Below, one piece after another: positions 40,741-48,379 of a stretch of 64,000 bases of DNA; positions within the stretch are counted from its first letter, which is position 1; each line of letters opens with the position of its first letter. Under the pieces are notes generated by a model. It ran no database searches, had not been told where the DNA came from, and was given only the letters and a program-made list of their open reading frames with translations. The DNA comes from Bacilli bacterium (GTDB taxonomy: Bacteria > Bacillota_I > Bacilli_A > RF39 > UBA660): assembly GCA_017511605.1 (NCBI GenBank), contig JAFWJL010000008.1, positions 186,001-250,000 on the forward strand, given 5' to 3'. Made by a program: the position numbers and the translations under genes.

Positions 40741-43371
40741 CTAATTTTTTCTCGCTTTAATTGCGGCTTGTGCAGCAGCAAGTCTTGCGATTGGTACTCT
40801 GAATGGAGAACATGATACATAATCAAGTCCAATGTTATGACAGAATTCTACTGATGCAGGATCTCCACCATGTTCACCACAAATACCTACGTGTAAGTTA
40901 GGGTTAACTGGTTTACCTAAATCAATAGCCATCTTCATTAATTTACCAACACCATTTTGATCTAATTTAGCAAATGGATCATTTTCTAAGATTTTAGCAT
41001 CATAGTAAGAACCTAAGAACTTACCAGCATCATCTCTTGAGAATCCGAATGTCATTTGTGTTAAATCGTTAGTTCCGAAACAGAAGAAGTCAGCCTCAGT
41101 TGCAATTTCATCTGCAGTTAATGCGGCACGAGGAATTTCAATCATAGTACCAACTTGGTATTTTAATTCAACTCCAGCATTTTTAATTTCTTCATCTGCA
41201 GTAGCTACTACTACATCTTTAACATATTTTAATTCTTTAATTTCACATACAAGTGGAATCATAATTTCTGGAACGATTGTCCAATCATTGTGTTTTTTCT
41301 TAACATTGATTGCAGCTCTAATAACAGCTCTTGTTTGCATTTTAGCTATTTCTGGATAAGTTACAGCTAAACGGCATCCACGATGTCCCATCATTGGGTT
41401 AACTTCATGAAGTGAAGTTACTAAATTTTTAATATATTCAACTGATTTTCCAGTAGCGTTAGCTAACTTAACGATGTCAGCTTCTTCAGTTGGAACGAAT
41501 TCATGTAGTGGTGGATCTAAGTATCTAATAGTTACTGAATCTCCTTCTAATGCTTCATATAATTCTTCGAAGTCTTTTTGTTGATATGGAAGAATCTTTT
41601 CTAATGCAGCTTCTCTTTCTTCTACTGTTTCAGCACAAATCATTTCTCTGAATGCAGCAATTCTATCTTCTTCAAAGAACATATGCTCTGTACGGCAAAG
41701 TCCAATACCTTCTGCTCCTAATTCATGTGCTTTCTTAGCATCTTTTGGAGTATCAGCATTTGTTCTAACTTTTAATTTTCTAAATTTATCAGCCCATGCC
41801 ATAACACGTCCGAATTCTCCAGCGATTGTAGCATCAACTGTTGGGATTTGTCCATCATAGATGTTTCCAGTAGATCCATCGATTGAGATGTAATCTCCTT
41901 CATGATATGTTTTTCCAGCTAATTCGAATTGTTTATTAGCTTCATCCATTTTAATATCACCACAACCTGATACACAACAAGTTCCCATACCACGAGCAAC
42001 AACTGCAGCGTGTGAAGTCATTCCTCCACGAACTGTTAGGATACCTTGGCTTACTTTCATACCAGTGATATCTTCTGGACTTGTTTCAAGTCTTACTAAT
42101 ACTACTTTCTTTCCTTCTGCAGCCCATTTTTCAGCATCTTCTGCAGAGAATACGATTTGACCGCAAGCAGCCCCAGGAGAAGCTCCTAAACCTTTACCAG
42201 CTGGTGTAGCTTTCTTTAATTCTTCTACATCGAATTGTGGATGTAGTAATGTATCTAAGTTTCTTGGATCGATCATTGCTACTGCTTCTTCTTCAGTTCT
42301 CATTCCTTCATCTACTAAGTCACAAGCAATCTTTAAAGCAGCTTTAGCAGTTCTCTTACCATTTCTAGTTTGAAGCATATATAATTTACCATGTTCTACA
42401 GTAAATTCCATATCTTGCATATCTCTATAATGATTTTCTAGAGTAGCACAAACTTCTTTAAATTGTGCGAATGCTTCTGGGAATTTTTCTTCCATTTCAG
42501 CAATCTTCATTGGAGTACGAACACCTGCAACAACGTCTTCACCTTGTGCATTTGTTAAGAATTCTCCAAATAATCCTTTTTCTCCTGTAGCAGGGTCTCT
42601 TGTGAATGCAACACCTGTACCACAGTCATCTCCCATATTACCGAAAGCCATTGATTGTACGTTTACAGCAGTTCCCCATGAATAAGGAATATCATTATCT
42701 CTTCTATAAACGTTAGCTCTTGGGTTATCCCATGAACGGAATACTGCTTTAATAGCTCCCATTAATTGTTCTTTTGGATCAGTTGGGAAATCAGTTCCAA
42801 TCTTTTCTTTATATTCAGCTTTGAATTGTTCTGCTAATTGTTTTAAATCTTCTGCAGTTAATTCAACGTCTTGTTTAACACCTTTTTCTTCTTTCATCTT
42901 ATCGATTAATTCTTCAAAGTATTTCTTTCCAACTTCCATAACTACGTCAGAATACATTTGAATAAATCTACGATAACAATCCCATGCCCATCTTGGATTA
43001 TTTGATTTTTCAGCGATAACTTCAACTACTTCTTCATTTAAACCTAAGTTAAGAATAGTATCCATCATACCAGGCATTGAAGCTCTAGCTCCACTTCTTA
43101 CAGAAACTAATAATGGATTTTCTTTATCTCCAAATTTCTTTCCTGTAATTTCTTCCATTTTAATAATGTACTCATCAATTTGAGCTCTAATCTCATCATT
43201 GATTTCTCTACCATCTTCATAGTATTGAGTACATGCTTCAGTAGTAATTGTGAAACCTTGTGGAACAGGTAATCCAATATTAGTCATTTCTGCTAAGTTA
43301 GCACCTTTTCCTCCTAAAAGATTTCTCATATCTGCATTACCTTCACTGAATAAATAAACATATTTATGCAT
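40741..43371 (-). CDS. ppdK: Pyruvate, phosphate dikinase
   Basis: An 876-residue protein: N-terminal nucleotide-binding domain starting VYLFSEGNADMRNLLGGKGANLAEM (residues about 4-28), the central phosphohistidine motif GGMTSHAAVVARGMG with His at about 451, and the C-terminal PEP/pyruvate barrel with TNDLTQMTFGFSRDD and LHVGICGEHGGDP. It interconverts pyruvate, ATP and Pi with PEP, AMP and PPi in the cytoplasm. All three domains are intact, at the usual length. AAGGAGG upstream. The tail GCAATTAAA-containing repeat is duplicated at 39479. Confidence 0.97.
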   Translation of the reverse strand: MHKYVYLFSEGNADMRNLLGGKGANLAEMTNIGLPVPQGFTITTEACTQYYEDGREINDEIRAQIDEYIIKMEEITGKKFGDKENPLLVSVRSGARASMPGMMDTILNLGLNEEVVEVIAEKSNNPRWAWDCYRRFIQMYSDVVMEVGKKYFEELIDKMKEEKGVKQDVELTAEDLKQLAEQFKAEYKEKIGTDFPTDPKEQLMGAIKAVFRSWDNPRANVYRRDNDIPYSWGTAVNVQSMAFGNMGDDCGTGVAFTRDPATGEKGLFGEFLTNAQGEDVVAGVRTPMKIAEMEEKFPEAFAQFKEVCATLENHYRDMQDMEFTVEHGKLYMLQTRNGKRTAKAALKIACDLVDEGMRTEEEAVAMIDPRNLDTLLHPQFDVEELKKATPAGKGLGASPGAACGQIVFSAEDAEKWAAEGKKVVLVRLETSPEDITGMKVSQGILTVRGGMTSHAAVVARGMGTCCVSGCGDIKMDEANKQFELAGKTYHEGDYISIDGSTGNIYDGQIPTVDATIAGEFGRVMAWADKFRKLKVRTNADTPKDAKKAHELGAEGIGLCRTEHMFFEEDRIAAFREMICAETVEEREAALEKILPYQQKDFEELYEALEGDSVTIRYLDPPLHEFVPTEEADIVKLANATGKSVEYIKNLVTSLHEVNPMMGHRGCRLAVTYPEIAKMQTRAVIRAAINVKKKHNDWTIVPEIMIPLVCEIKELKYVKDVVVATADEEIKNAGVELKYQVGTMIEIPRAALTADEIATEADFFCFGTNDLTQMTFGFSRDDAGKFLGSYYDAKILENDPFAKLDQNGVGKLMKMAIDLGKPVNPNLHVGICGEHGGDPASVEFCHNIGLDYVSCSPFRVPIARLAAAQAAIKARKN
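40756..40772. repeat. 17-bp direct repeat, right copy (within ppdK)
   Basis: Codons for AQAAIK at the ppdK C-terminus; identical to 39479-39495. See the finding on a possible attachment site. Confidence 0.7.
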
Positions 43372-43406
43372 TATGATTCCTCCTTATATTTATGCATGAC
43401 TTAATT

Positions 43407-43434
43407 ATTATAACAAAAATTTTAAAACCTACAA
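43407..43434 (-). promoter_or_regulatory. Promoter of ppdK
   Basis: TATAAT (43407-43412) with TTGTAG (43429-43434) 16 nt upstream on the minus strand, about 40 nt before the ATG. Confidence 0.5.
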
Positions 43435-43473
43435 TAAAAAATTTGTTTTTTTGTTGATATTTCACATTTTTTT

Positions 43474-43506
43474 ACAAAAAAAAGACAATTATTTTGTCTT
43501 TTTATA
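43474..43506 (-). terminator. Terminator after the paired membrane proteins
   Basis: AAAAGACAA / TTGTCTTTT arms with T-run on the minus strand, overlapping the stop at 43489. Confidence 0.7.
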
Positions 43507-44241
43507 TTCTTTTGACTTTTCTTCTACATTTTCATTTTGATTTATTAATGACTCTATTATTTCTTCTACTTTTTGGATATTTTTATTTGAAGTATTATTT
43601 GATTCTAAGTTATGTTTTTCTTCTAGTACTATGGCTTTTTCTTGTTGAGTTTCTTGTAAAATACTATCTATTTTTATATCATGCTGTAAATTGTTTGTTT
43701 GTGCTTTTTCTTTTTCTATTTTGAAATTATAAATCACTTCAGCGCTACTACCAATAATAAATGCTCCAAGGCCTAATATTGGTACCCATATGAGATTAGG
43801 AATTGCTATTGCGATTGCAGAACTAACGGATGTAAATAAGCCTACTAATTTGTTTTTGGATTGTATATCTCGCATCATTGATTGCATAGTAATTATTGAA
43901 AGTGATGAAACACATCCCTTTATTAGACTTTGTGCTTTATCTTCTTCTGTTTTTACTTCTTCTTTATTTTTTACATTTAATAAGTGTTGTTTTTCTTTTT
44001 CAGTTCTTTTTCTAAAACTGTTATATTCAATTGTTGATTTTAATCCTCTAATCAAAAGACTTATTCCATATACTAAGTATGGCAATCCACTACCACCATT
44101 TACTAATCCTAGAGTTATGACTATTCCCATTGTTAAAGCCGTGACTATTCTTGTTAATACTTCTTCTTTTCCTCTAGCGTCGCAATCACAGTTGATACTC
44201 TTAATTGCTTTTTCTACATATTCACTTACATTATTATTCAT
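43489..44241 (-). CDS. Membrane protein with two helical hairpins (paralog of the next gene)
   Basis: A 250-residue protein. Two hydrophobic hairpins (about residues 29-57 and 120-167, e.g. LITALTMGIVITLGLV-type and IAIAIPNLIWVPILGLGAFI) are separated by a charged region with a KQHLLNVKN helix, and the C-terminal 90 residues are Gln/Glu/Lys-rich and coiled-coil-like. I do not recognise it. The neighbouring gene has the same layout, so the pair is a duplication. AGAGGAAAATTATG gives the start. Confidence 0.65.
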   Translation of the reverse strand: MNNNVSEYVEKAIKSINCDCDARGKEEVLTRIVTALTMGIVITLGLVNGGSGLPYLVYGISLLIRGLKSTIEYNSFRKRTEKEKQHLLNVKNKEEVKTEEDKAQSLIKGCVSSLSIITMQSMMRDIQSKNKLVGLFTSVSSAIAIAIPNLIWVPILGLGAFIIGSSAEVIYNFKIEKEKAQTNNLQHDIKIDSILQETQQEKAIVLEEKHNLESNNTSNKNIQKVEEIIESLINQNENVEEKSKEYKKTK

Positions 44242-44267
44242 AATTTTCCTCTTAACAACTTTATTCT

Positions 44268-45023
44268 TTATTTTCTATATTGTTTAGGTTTTTCTAATTG
44301 TGATGGGGTATTATCTAATTCATCATAATTATTGTATGATGAAACTAAAATTTCATCTAATCTTTTACTATTTGATTTTGTTTTATTATCCTCTTGATTC
44401 TTCTCTTTTTCTTTTTCGTTTTTGTCTTCTTGTTTTATTTCTTCTAAATCTAAGTCATTTTGTAAATTATCACATCTGTTTTGCATTTTTTCTTTTGATT
44501 TAAATAGTCTTACAGCTTCTATATTTGCAAGTATTGAACCACCAATACCTATAAGTGGCATCCAAATTCCTGCAGGATTATTGGATAAAATTATTCCAAA
44601 TGCTCCTATTGCTGTTATTAGGTTTGTAACTATTATGGCTTTTTGTGCTTCTTCGCATTTATCTTTTAATAATCTTAAACCACCATATAAAGCGAATAAT
44701 TTACAAGATTTTTTATCAATAATTTCTTTTGATTCTTCCTCTTCTTTTATTCTTCTTAGGTGTCCTAGTTCTTGTTGATAACGTGCTGCGGAACTAAAAT
44801 AATTATTAACAACTCTATATCTATTGCTCAAAGTACCTGCTGTAACAGATAATAAACCTAACCCTACACCAAAATTACCAGTTAATAATGTAATGATACC
44901 AGCTACTCCTGAAATTACGATAATTGACGTAATTAATGCATCTTTTTTAACTTGTTTGTTTTGCATTTTTTGGTAGTTTTCACGTGTGTTTTTTATTCTT
45001 TCACTTAATTCTTTTTCAAACAT
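44268..45023 (-). CDS. Membrane protein with two helical hairpins (paralog of the previous gene)
   Basis: A 251-residue protein with hairpins at about residues 29-58 and 124-160 (VGLGLLSVTAGTLSNRY, GIILSNNPAGIWMPLIGIGG) and an acidic, Lys/Glu-rich coiled-coil tail. Shares layout and several residues with the protein at 43489-44241. Probably forms a membrane complex with it (inference). 26 nt lie between the two genes. Confidence 0.65.
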   Translation of the reverse strand: MFEKELSERIKNTRENYQKMQNKQVKKDALITSIIVISGVAGIITLLTGNFGVGLGLLSVTAGTLSNRYRVVNNYFSSAARYQQELGHLRRIKEEEESKEIIDKKSCKLFALYGGLRLLKDKCEEAQKAIIVTNLITAIGAFGIILSNNPAGIWMPLIGIGGSILANIEAVRLFKSKEKMQNRCDNLQNDLDLEEIKQEDKNEKEKEKNQEDNKTKSNSKRLDEILVSSYNNYDELDNTPSQLEKPKQYRK

Positions 45024-45076
45024 ATATATACCTCTTTTGTGTTCTATATATTAACATATTTTCGTTCGTAGGTCAA

Positions 45077-45104
45077 GAAAAAAAGGCCTTAGGCCTTTTA
45101 ATAA
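45077..45104 (-). terminator. Terminator after the CvpA gene
   Basis: AAAAGGCC / GGCCTTTT palindrome around TAA with T-run on the minus strand. Confidence 0.8.
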
Positions 45105-45805
45105 TTAGTTAATATACTTTCTATATTTTTTATCTTATCTAACTTGTTTAATTCAATTAATTTTTCTATTGTTTCTTTATCTACCAATTTATATTTCAAC
45201 ATAATATTAATTGATTCTAAATTAGCTTCGTTCATTTCTATTTCTTTTAATGATATTTTACTTGATACATCATATATTTCAACTACTCCTTTAGTAAATG
45301 GTTTAACTGTGTCTGATAGTACTGGAGTATGAAATAATACGATATTATTCAATTTACTATCTTTAAATTGATCAAAGTCTTTTAATGGTACTAATAATAG
45401 TATTAGTATTATAAACACTTTTATCCAGCCTTCAATAAAACCTATAATAGCTCCTGCTATTTTAGAAGGTATTATTAATATAATTGTATAATTAATTAGT
45501 TTTTGTAATCCATTAGATAATTTTAATAATAATCTATATAATCCCATTAATAATGATACTAATAGAATAAAAGCTATGGCATGATAAATTAATATATTTA
45601 GGCTTACTAATCCATCAAACTCAAAGAAAGGAAGTATTGCACATAAGAAATTACCTACTATACCTTTTAATAACCAAGCTAAGAAGAATACTACTATAAT
45701 TCCTACAAAACTAACAGTTTCTTTTACTACTCCTTGTTTCCATCCACCTATTATGAAACCTATAAGAATTAATACTATACCTATATCAAATATATTTAAA
45801 CTCAT
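45098..45805 (-). CDS. CvpA-family membrane protein
   Basis: A 235-residue protein. MSLNIFDIGIVLILIGFIIGGWKQGVVKETVSF (residues 1-32) is the CvpA N-terminus with its GxxxG-type membrane helix and GWKQGV segment, followed by three more helices to about residue 145. The last 90 residues are polar. CvpA proteins are of unresolved function (colicin V secretion in E. coli, envelope homeostasis elsewhere). Divergent from the mTERF-like operon with about 50 bp between. TATAAT and AGGAGTG precede the ATG. Confidence 0.83.
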   Translation of the reverse strand: MSLNIFDIGIVLILIGFIIGGWKQGVVKETVSFVGIIVVFFLAWLLKGIVGNFLCAILPFFEFDGLVSLNILIYHAIAFILLVSLLMGLYRLLLKLSNGLQKLINYTIILIIPSKIAGAIIGFIEGWIKVFIILILLLVPLKDFDQFKDSKLNNIVLFHTPVLSDTVKPFTKGVVEIYDVSSKISLKEIEMNEANLESINIMLKYKLVDKETIEKLIELNKLDKIKNIESILTNY

Positions 45806-45852
45806 ATTATCACTCCTACTATTACATTATAACTTATTTATAAAAAATATGC

Positions 45853-45870
45853 TATAATGTTTTTAGGTGA
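45853..45870 (+). promoter_or_regulatory. -10 box fused to Shine-Dalgarno of the mTERF-like operon
   Basis: TATAAT (45853-45858), six nt, AGGTGA (45865-45870), ATG at 45875; the same spacing as at 2251-2268 and 39401-39422. Faces the CvpA promoter. Confidence 0.55.
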
Positions 45871-45874
45871 TAAT

Positions 45875-47029
45875 ATGTTTGATGAATATTTATTAGATAT
45901 TGGTTATACAAAAGAACAAATTAATATTATACATAACTTTTCAGGATATTCATCATCTACTCTACTTTATAATATTAAGAATCTTTATAATTTTTTAAAA
46001 CAAAACAATATAACTGACAATGAATTTATCAATATTACTATTACTAATCCTTCTATAATATTAGAAAGTATTGATAATATTAAATTAAAATTATATGAAT
46101 TAAGTACTTTTGGTTTTAATAAACTGAATTCCATCAATATACTTAAAACTTATCCTTATATATTAGATATAAGTACTGATAGAATTAAGACTAGATTAAA
46201 TAAATTCGTTGATTTAGGTTTTTCTAAAGAAAATATTATTTATATTATTACTAATAATGCTTATTTATTAAGAGGGGACTTCTCTTTATATAAAAGAAAG
46301 TTTGATTTCTTTATAGAATATGGGTATTCTAAGAAAAATACTATTAAGATATTTACTAATCAAGGAGAACTATTTGATTATAATATTATGATTATAAAAA
46401 ATAGAATTAATGATTTTAAAAATATAGGTTTCAATGATAATGATATTATTAATATGACTTCTTTAATTCCTAGTTTATTACTATCAAATTCTAATATTAT
46501 TACTGATAAATTTAAGTATTTAAAAGAGTTTGGTTATAAGGATATAGAAATTATTCAAATTATTAAAAAGTTGCCTATATTATTTAAAAATATTTATTTT
46601 GAAAGTATTAATAAAAAATTAGATAATTTGATAAAACTTGGTTTTTCTAAAGATGAAGTTATATCAGTAACAGGTTCTAATCCATATATATTCATATATA
46701 GTGAAGATTGTGTTACTAATAAATTTAATATATTAAAAGATATTATTGATAAAAATGATCTTATAAAGATGTATGTTAATTTTCCTTTATTATTTGGATA
46801 TAGTTTAAATAATATATTAAGTAAAATAAATTATTATAATAAGATTAAATTGGATACTTCTTATATAGTAAATCCTAAGATTTTAATGTTTCCATTAGAA
46901 TTAATAAAAGCAAGATATTTCTATTTATCTAAAAAAGATAATAACTATAATAATCTATTCTTAGAGGATTATAAATTTTATAAGAAATATAAGATTAAAA
47001 CTACTAAGTTATTGGCAGGTGATTTTTAA
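45875..47029 (+). CDS. mTERF-repeat-like protein (bacterial)
   Basis: A 384-residue protein from the ATG at 45875 (AGGTGATAATATG). Almost all of it is made of about ten degenerate 34-36-residue helical repeats with the pattern [K/L]..FL..[L/F]GFS.E[D/N]I..I....P.[L/I]L, for example DLGFSKENIIYIITNNAYLL, NIGFNDNDIINMTSLIPSLL and KLGFSKDEVISVTGSNPYIF. That is the mitochondrial transcription termination factor (mTERF) repeat, a left-handed nucleic-acid-binding solenoid known mainly from eukaryotic organelles. Very asparagine/isoleucine rich. It overlaps the next gene by TAATG and leads into rnhC. Function in bacteria unknown. Confidence 0.78.
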   Translation: MFDEYLLDIGYTKEQINIIHNFSGYSSSTLLYNIKNLYNFLKQNNITDNEFINITITNPSIILESIDNIKLKLYELSTFGFNKLNSINILKTYPYILDISTDRIKTRLNKFVDLGFSKENIIYIITNNAYLLRGDFSLYKRKFDFFIEYGYSKKNTIKIFTNQGELFDYNIMIIKNRINDFKNIGFNDNDIINMTSLIPSLLLSNSNIITDKFKYLKEFGYKDIEIIQIIKKLPILFKNIYFESINKKLDNLIKLGFSKDEVISVTGSNPYIFIYSEDCVTNKFNILKDIIDKNDLIKMYVNFPLLFGYSLNNILSKINYYNKIKLDTSYIVNPKILMFPLELIKARYFYLSKKDNNYNNLFLEDYKFYKKYKIKTTKLLAGDF

Positions 47030-47409
47030 TGGATAGTTTAATTAGATTTGGATTTACTATAGAAGAGATTAATATATTAATGGATAGTAATGAAGATATT
47101 TCATTAGTTAGTGATAATGACGTTAATGAAATAATTAATATATTAAAGAATAATAATTGTAGTAATGATACTATTAAAAATATATTTATATGTAATCCAT
47201 TTAGTATTACTAATAGTATTATTGATACTAATAAATTAATAGATAAATTAAAAGAATTAGGATTTAATAATATTAATCTATTATTAGATACTAATCCATA
47301 TATATTAAATATGAGTGACAAGTCTTTAGAAAAATTATATAATAAAAAGAAAGAAGAAGGACTTAATAAAGATGAGATAATAGACTTTATAAGTTATAAT
47401 ATAATCTAG
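47029..47409 (+). CDS. Small mTERF-repeat-like protein
   Basis: A 126-residue protein with three or four repeats of the same type (IRFGFTIEEINILMDS, LKELGFNNINLLLDTNPYIL, EGLNKDEIIDFI). It overlaps the larger mTERF-like gene by TAATG and is 10 nt upstream of rnhC. It could be a separated repeat module that works with the large protein. Confidence 0.65.
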   Translation: MDSLIRFGFTIEEINILMDSNEDISLVSDNDVNEIINILKNNNCSNDTIKNIFICNPFSITNSIIDTNKLIDKLKELGFNNINLLLDTNPYILNMSDKSLEKLYNKKKEEGLNKDEIIDFISYNII

Positions 47410-47419
47410 GGGTGAAATA

Positions 47420-48331
47420 ATGAACGTAGTTATTAAAGTAAATGATGAAATAAAAGAAAAGATGATTGAGTACTATAAAGATAAAAAAAGAGATAAAGTA
47501 ATTCCTTATGTAGTATTTCAAGCAGAAGATGAAGATACAGTTATTACTATGTATGAATCTGGTAAAGTAATGTTTCAAGGAGTATCCGCTGACGTTGATG
47601 CAGCTATGTGGGGAGTTGCTTTAGAAAATACAGAAGAAAAGAAAGAAGAAAAGAAAAAGATAAATAAAATGTATTATAATGCAAGTGCAGTTGGAAGTGA
47701 TGAAGTAGGAACTGGTGATTACTTTGGCCCTATTGTAGTGACTGCTTGCTTTGTAGATAAAAAAGATATAGAATCATTAGAAAAATTGGGAGTTGGAGAT
47801 TCTAAAAAAATAGAAGATGAAAAAATATTAAAGATTGCTCCTGAAATTGCTAAGATAGTTAAATATAAATCAGTTATATTAAAAAATCCTGAATACAATG
47901 AAAAATATAATAAAGATATTAATATGAATAAGATTAAGGCTATTCTACATAATAAAGTACTATACCAATTAGTTAATGAAGAGAAGCCTAAATATGATTA
48001 TATTATTGTAGATGAATTTGCTAGAGAAAATAGATATTATGAGTATTTAAATGGACAAGTTAATGTTCAAAGAGGAATTACATTTTTAACTAAGGCTGAA
48101 GATATTTCTCCTGCAGTTGGATGTGCTTCTATTATAAGTAGATATATATTCTTAAAAGAATTTGATAAATTATGTGATTCTATACATATACCTCTTCCTA
48201 AGGGTGCTGGAAAAGACGTAGATACTGTTGGTGAAGAAGTAGTTGAAAAATATGGTAAAGATAAACTAAATGAAATAGCTAAAGTAAACTTTAAAAATAC
48301 TGATAGAATACTTCATACAATGATTTATTAA
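47420..48331 (+). CDS. rnhC: Ribonuclease HIII
   Basis: A 303-residue protein: N-terminal TBP-like domain (about residues 1-85, with VIPYVVFQAEDEDTVITMYESGKVMFQG read in parts) and the RNase H fold with YNASAVGSDEVGTGDYFGP (first acidic pair), VGDSKKIEDEKI, IIVDEF and AVGCASIISRYI. RNase HIII removes ribonucleotides in DNA-RNA hybrids at R-loops and primers. GGGGTGA precedes the ATG. It is the third gene of an operon with the mTERF-like pair, which may bind nucleic acids. Confidence 0.93.
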   Translation: MNVVIKVNDEIKEKMIEYYKDKKRDKVIPYVVFQAEDEDTVITMYESGKVMFQGVSADVDAAMWGVALENTEEKKEEKKKINKMYYNASAVGSDEVGTGDYFGPIVVTACFVDKKDIESLEKLGVGDSKKIEDEKILKIAPEIAKIVKYKSVILKNPEYNEKYNKDINMNKIKAILHNKVLYQLVNEEKPKYDYIIVDEFARENRYYEYLNGQVNVQRGITFLTKAEDISPAVGCASIISRYIFLKEFDKLCDSIHIPLPKGAGKDVDTVGEEVVEKYGKDKLNEIAKVNFKNTDRILHTMIY

Positions 48332-48333
48332 AA

Positions 48334-48372
48334 TAAAAAAAATACTAGTTTTTACTAGTATTTTTTATTTTG
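48334..48372. terminator. Bidirectional terminator between rnhC and the pilin-like gene
   Basis: AAAATACTAGT / ACTAGTATTTT arms with T-runs on both strands, between two convergent genes. Confidence 0.8.
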
Positions 48373-48379
48373 TACTTTT

